This document shows positions 13,739-15,814 of a stretch of DNA of 15,814 nt, piece after piece; position 1 is the first letter of the stretch, and every line of letters starts with the position of its first letter. The stretch is from assembly GCA_023253245.1 (NCBI GenBank), contig JALRHB010000020.1, forward strand, positions 1-15,814, in the 5' to 3' direction. The DNA comes from Polynucleobacter sp. Its GTDB lineage: Bacteria > Pseudomonadota > Gammaproteobacteria > Burkholderiales > Burkholderiaceae. The notes below the pieces were generated by a model, which made no database searches, was not told the DNA's origin, and saw nothing but the letters and a program-made list of their open reading frames with translations. The position numbers and the translations under genes are program-made.

Positions 13739-15814
13739 TCAAAATGGCTCATATCCACCAGAAGAGTAGCCAATAGATCCCATGGCCAAGTTATCAAATT
13801 TCGTATACGGACCCTGCCAGCTGAGGCGCACTGTGCCAATAGGGCCATTACGCTGTTTACCAATAATAATCTCCGCTACACCCTTATCCGTCGTGGTATC
13901 GGGGTGATAAACCTCATCCCTGTAGATAAACATAATTAAGTCAGCATCTTGCTCAATCGCCCCAGACTCTCGCAAGTCTGACATGATTGGGCGTTTATTG
14001 GGACGCTGTTCTAACCCACGATTGAGCTGCGATAGCGCTACAACTGGGCACTGTAACTCTTTTGCAAGAGACTTGAGCGAGCGTGAAATCTCCGAGATTT
14101 CAGTTGCACGGTTTTCTGAGCCAGAGCCACTCATCAACTGCAAGTAATCAATCACAACCAGACCCAATGTTCCACCAAAGTTACGTGCAATACGGCGTGC
14201 ACGTGCACGTAGCTCAAGGCTGGATAAGGAGCCAGTTTCATCGATCAAAATTTGGGTATTACTTAAACGGGCAATTGCATCGGTTACGCGTGGCCACTCA
14301 TCATCTTGCAACTTACCAGTTCGCATACGACCTTGGTCAACGCGCCCTACTGATCCTAGTAAACGCGCTGCCAATTGCTCGCCTGACATCTCCATAGAGA
14401 ACACGACAACGGGCAAACCTTCAGCCAAGGCGACATTCTCAGCAATGTTTAATGCAAAAGCAGTGTTGTGCGTCACTACATAATCATTCGTAATGTAGGT
14501 TCTATCAGGATGGCTCACTGAAATGCACTGCGCCTGAGCAACTCTAGATGGCTCTATAGATTTAAACGTCAGTCTTCGCTGCCGATCCCAGCTTGCCCTC
14601 AGTCTCTCCTTCTTTTCAGGTAAGGTGAAGGCCTGAAAACCAGGGCCAAAGCTCATATTTAAGACATAAGATAATCTGCCCTGCTTCTTTTCACCGTTGT
14701 AGACGTAACTGGACTTTTTACTAGCTATCGAACAAAATCCGCCAAGAGAACGCGCTAGGGTTGCAACATCTTCTGACAACTGTTTGCTAGTTGTACAAAA
14801 ACGAATAGATCCCCACTTCTCAATCCAGCCATCGGTATCCATCAAACCCTGGAATAAGGCAAGCCGAGAGTTTCTATTTGCCTCAAGATACGTAGCAGGA
14901 ATATATTTATCAAAACTTCTGCAACCAAGAATTCCAAGGTCTTGTAAAGCAGCCCTAAAGTAATTTGTCGGTACTGATTGACGCTGACCATTGGCAGCAA
15001 TTCTTGTTTTAGAAACTAATCGCCAGTCATATGCGCTTGCGTGTACAAGTTCCATCTCATACCCAGCAAGCGCACTCATACGCTCTACTAGCTCAGGAGA
15101 TCTGGTTGAGAACATCACACTGCCATGAGATAAAGCCAAGGTTCCATCACCGAGCAACGCACCCAGAACCCAAGGGTTTATTGGCAATTGGTCTGAATGA
15201 CCAAAATCACCTGAAACCGGATCAATCCAGAGGCGATTACGATAGCGAACACAAGAGAGCATTTCCATCAAGCGTTTTGTGCTCAATACTTTGGGCGCAT
15301 CCCAATCACGGTACATGACTCGCCATAAATGCTCATCACAGCACTCTGCTTGCCGTCCATCAGAGAACGTGACTGTATAAATTTGCTTAACACCTTGAGG
15401 GTAAATACCGGTCACCATCGAATGTTGCCCGTCGACTGAAGCCAGACGATCACCAAAACGCAAATCGCCCATGCGCTTCCAGCCATCGACCGTTTTTACT
15501 TTGGCATCTAAAGGCTGTGCTTTACCCATCGACGGTCTTCCAGCAACAATGACTAGATCACCTTTTTGCAACCCACTGGTTTGCTTATCCAAGTCAATGA
15601 AGCCAGTGGCAATCCCAGTAATATCGCTACCACCTTGACGGTTGTATAGCTCATCGATGCGAGCAACAACTGTTCTTAGTAAAGGCTCAATTTCTAGATA
15701 ATCGGCCTTGCGACTTCCCTCTTCACCAATTTGCAAAATGCGAGACTCAGCTTCATCCAGCAAGGTTCGTACTGTTCGACCCTCTGGAACAAATGCAGAA
15801 TTAACAATGATGTC
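13739..15814 (-). CDS. dnaB: Replicative DNA helicase DnaB, intein-containing, 5' end beyond the window
   Basis: The hexameric 5'-3' helicase that unwinds the replication fork. The frame stays open from the TGA at 13739-13741 to the right edge, so the gene is partial at its start. The visible 691 codons include 339 of helicase and a 352-codon intein. Upstream of the intein are the linker helix segment PEGRTVRTLLDEAESRIL, the GFIDLDKQTSGLQKGDLVIVAGRP strand and Walker A GRPSMGK. Downstream are the Walker A Thr, FSMEMSGEQLAARLL, Walker B LVVIDYLQLM, ALSQLNRGLEQR, SDLRESGAIEQDADLI and IIGKQRNGPIGTVRL. Against 471 residues in E. coli DnaB, roughly 130 N-terminal residues lie outside the window. 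The TTG at 15763 is an internal Leu codon, not a start. The intein splits the ATP-binding loop, so the unspliced precursor should lack helicase activity. Confidence 0.97.
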   Translation of the reverse strand, partial: DIIVNSAFVPEGRTVRTLLDEAESRILQIGEEGSRKADYLEIEPLLRTVVARIDELYNRQGGSDITGIATGFIDLDKQTSGLQKGDLVIVAGRPSMGKAQPLDAKVKTVDGWKRMGDLRFGDRLASVDGQHSMVTGIYPQGVKQIYTVTFSDGRQAECCDEHLWRVMYRDWDAPKVLSTKRLMEMLSCVRYRNRLWIDPVSGDFGHSDQLPINPWVLGALLGDGTLALSHGSVMFSTRSPELVERMSALAGYEMELVHASAYDWRLVSKTRIAANGQRQSVPTNYFRAALQDLGILGCRSFDKYIPATYLEANRNSRLALFQGLMDTDGWIEKWGSIRFCTTSKQLSEDVATLARSLGGFCSIASKKSSYVYNGEKKQGRLSYVLNMSFGPGFQAFTLPEKKERLRASWDRQRRLTFKSIEPSRVAQAQCISVSHPDRTYITNDYVVTHNTAFALNIAENVALAEGLPVVVFSMEMSGEQLAARLLGSVGRVDQGRMRTGKLQDDEWPRVTDAIARLSNTQILIDETGSLSSLELRARARRIARNFGGTLGLVVIDYLQLMSGSGSENRATEISEISRSLKSLAKELQCPVVALSQLNRGLEQRPNKRPIMSDLRESGAIEQDADLIMFIYRDEVYHPDTTTDKGVAEIIIGKQRNGPIGTVRLSWQGPYTKFDNLAMGSIGYSSGGYEPF
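14465..15520 (-). mobile_element. Class 3-type intein with LAGLIDADG homing endonuclease in the DnaB Walker A loop
   Basis: In frame within dnaB, 352 residues lie between GRPSMGK and TAFALN and leave an intact DnaB sequence when removed. The intein begins Ala-Gln-Pro-Leu-Asp and ends THN; Asn352 is the cyclising residue and the +1 extein residue is Thr. There is no Cys or Ser at position 1. Block B reads CDEHLW (His64, Trp66), block F QCISV (Cys332) and block G THN (Thr350), which together give the Trp-Cys-Thr set of class 3 inteins. Splicing would then use Cys332 as the first nucleophile. The central part has two endonuclease motifs, LGALLGDG near 119-126 (D125) and LFQGLMDTDG at 222-231 (D230), both with acidic residues kept. 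No frameshift or stop is present. Confidence 0.93.

Noticed and set aside
15518..15520. Ala at intein position 1 as a sign of a dead intein.
   Set aside because: Class 3 inteins naturally lack a position-1 nucleophile, and the Trp-Cys-Thr residues they need are all present.
15761..15763. TTG at 15763 as the start of dnaB.
   Set aside because: The frame stays open to the window edge and encodes conserved DnaB sequence upstream, so this is an internal Leu codon.

Overview
The window reads as chromosomal DNA from a betaproteobacterium of the Burkholderiaceae. A Polynucleobacter-like freshwater species is my best guess, based on moderate GC by eye, Burkholderiales-style protein sequences and the neighbour order bcp-phoH-NlpC/P60 lipoprotein. 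This is inference from protein resemblance, not a database match. Coding density is high. No tRNA, rRNA, insertion sequence or CRISPR array is visible.

Layout. (1) Positions 1-2586, minus strand: an amino-acid module, alaA-like aminotransferase, then homoserine dehydrogenase (hom), then the first codons of what looks like threonine synthase (thrC) at the left edge. (2) Positions 2587-2664: a 78-bp divergent promoter region with a perfect TATAAT on the plus strand. (3) Positions 2665-9852, plus strand: a compact operon with a small Mth938-domain gene followed by a set for 4-amino-4-deoxy-L-arabinose (L-Ara4N) modification of lipid A: arnT, arnB, arnC, a stand-alone ArnA formyltransferase, a stand-alone ArnA dehydrogenase/decarboxylase, and arnD. 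The two ArnA activities, fused in Escherichia coli, are separate genes here. No arnE/arnF flippase genes and no ugd are in the window. (4) Positions 9892-12784, plus strand: a PrxQ/Bcp peroxiredoxin lacking the usual resolving cysteine, a 234-bp leader with two U-tract-ended structures, phoH (PIN domain plus PhoH ATPase), and a NlpC/P60 lipoprotein. (5) Positions 12842-13657: an MscS-type mechanosensitive channel. (6) A strong bidirectional terminator at 13688-13715. (7) Positions 13739-15814, minus strand: the replicative helicase dnaB, running off the right edge and interrupted by a 352-residue intein.

How they work together. The arn genes give nearly the whole route from UDP-glucuronate to L-Ara4N on lipid A: ArnA-DH oxidatively decarboxylates UDP-GlcA, ArnB transaminates, ArnA-FT N-formylates, ArnC moves the sugar to undecaprenyl phosphate, ArnD deformylates and ArnT transfers it to lipid A. 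The genes around them are housekeeping.

Most notable items. The dnaB intein sits inside the Walker A loop, between Lys and Thr. It starts with Ala and carries the Trp-Cys-Thr signature of class 3 inteins, plus an apparently complete two-motif LAGLIDADG endonuclease. The phoH leader looks like a structured cis-regulatory RNA or attenuator: a long-range stem ends in a U tract, and a second intrinsic terminator stops five bases before the phoH Shine-Dalgarno. A perfect terminator hairpin also lies inside the signal-peptide codons of the NlpC/P60 lipoprotein.
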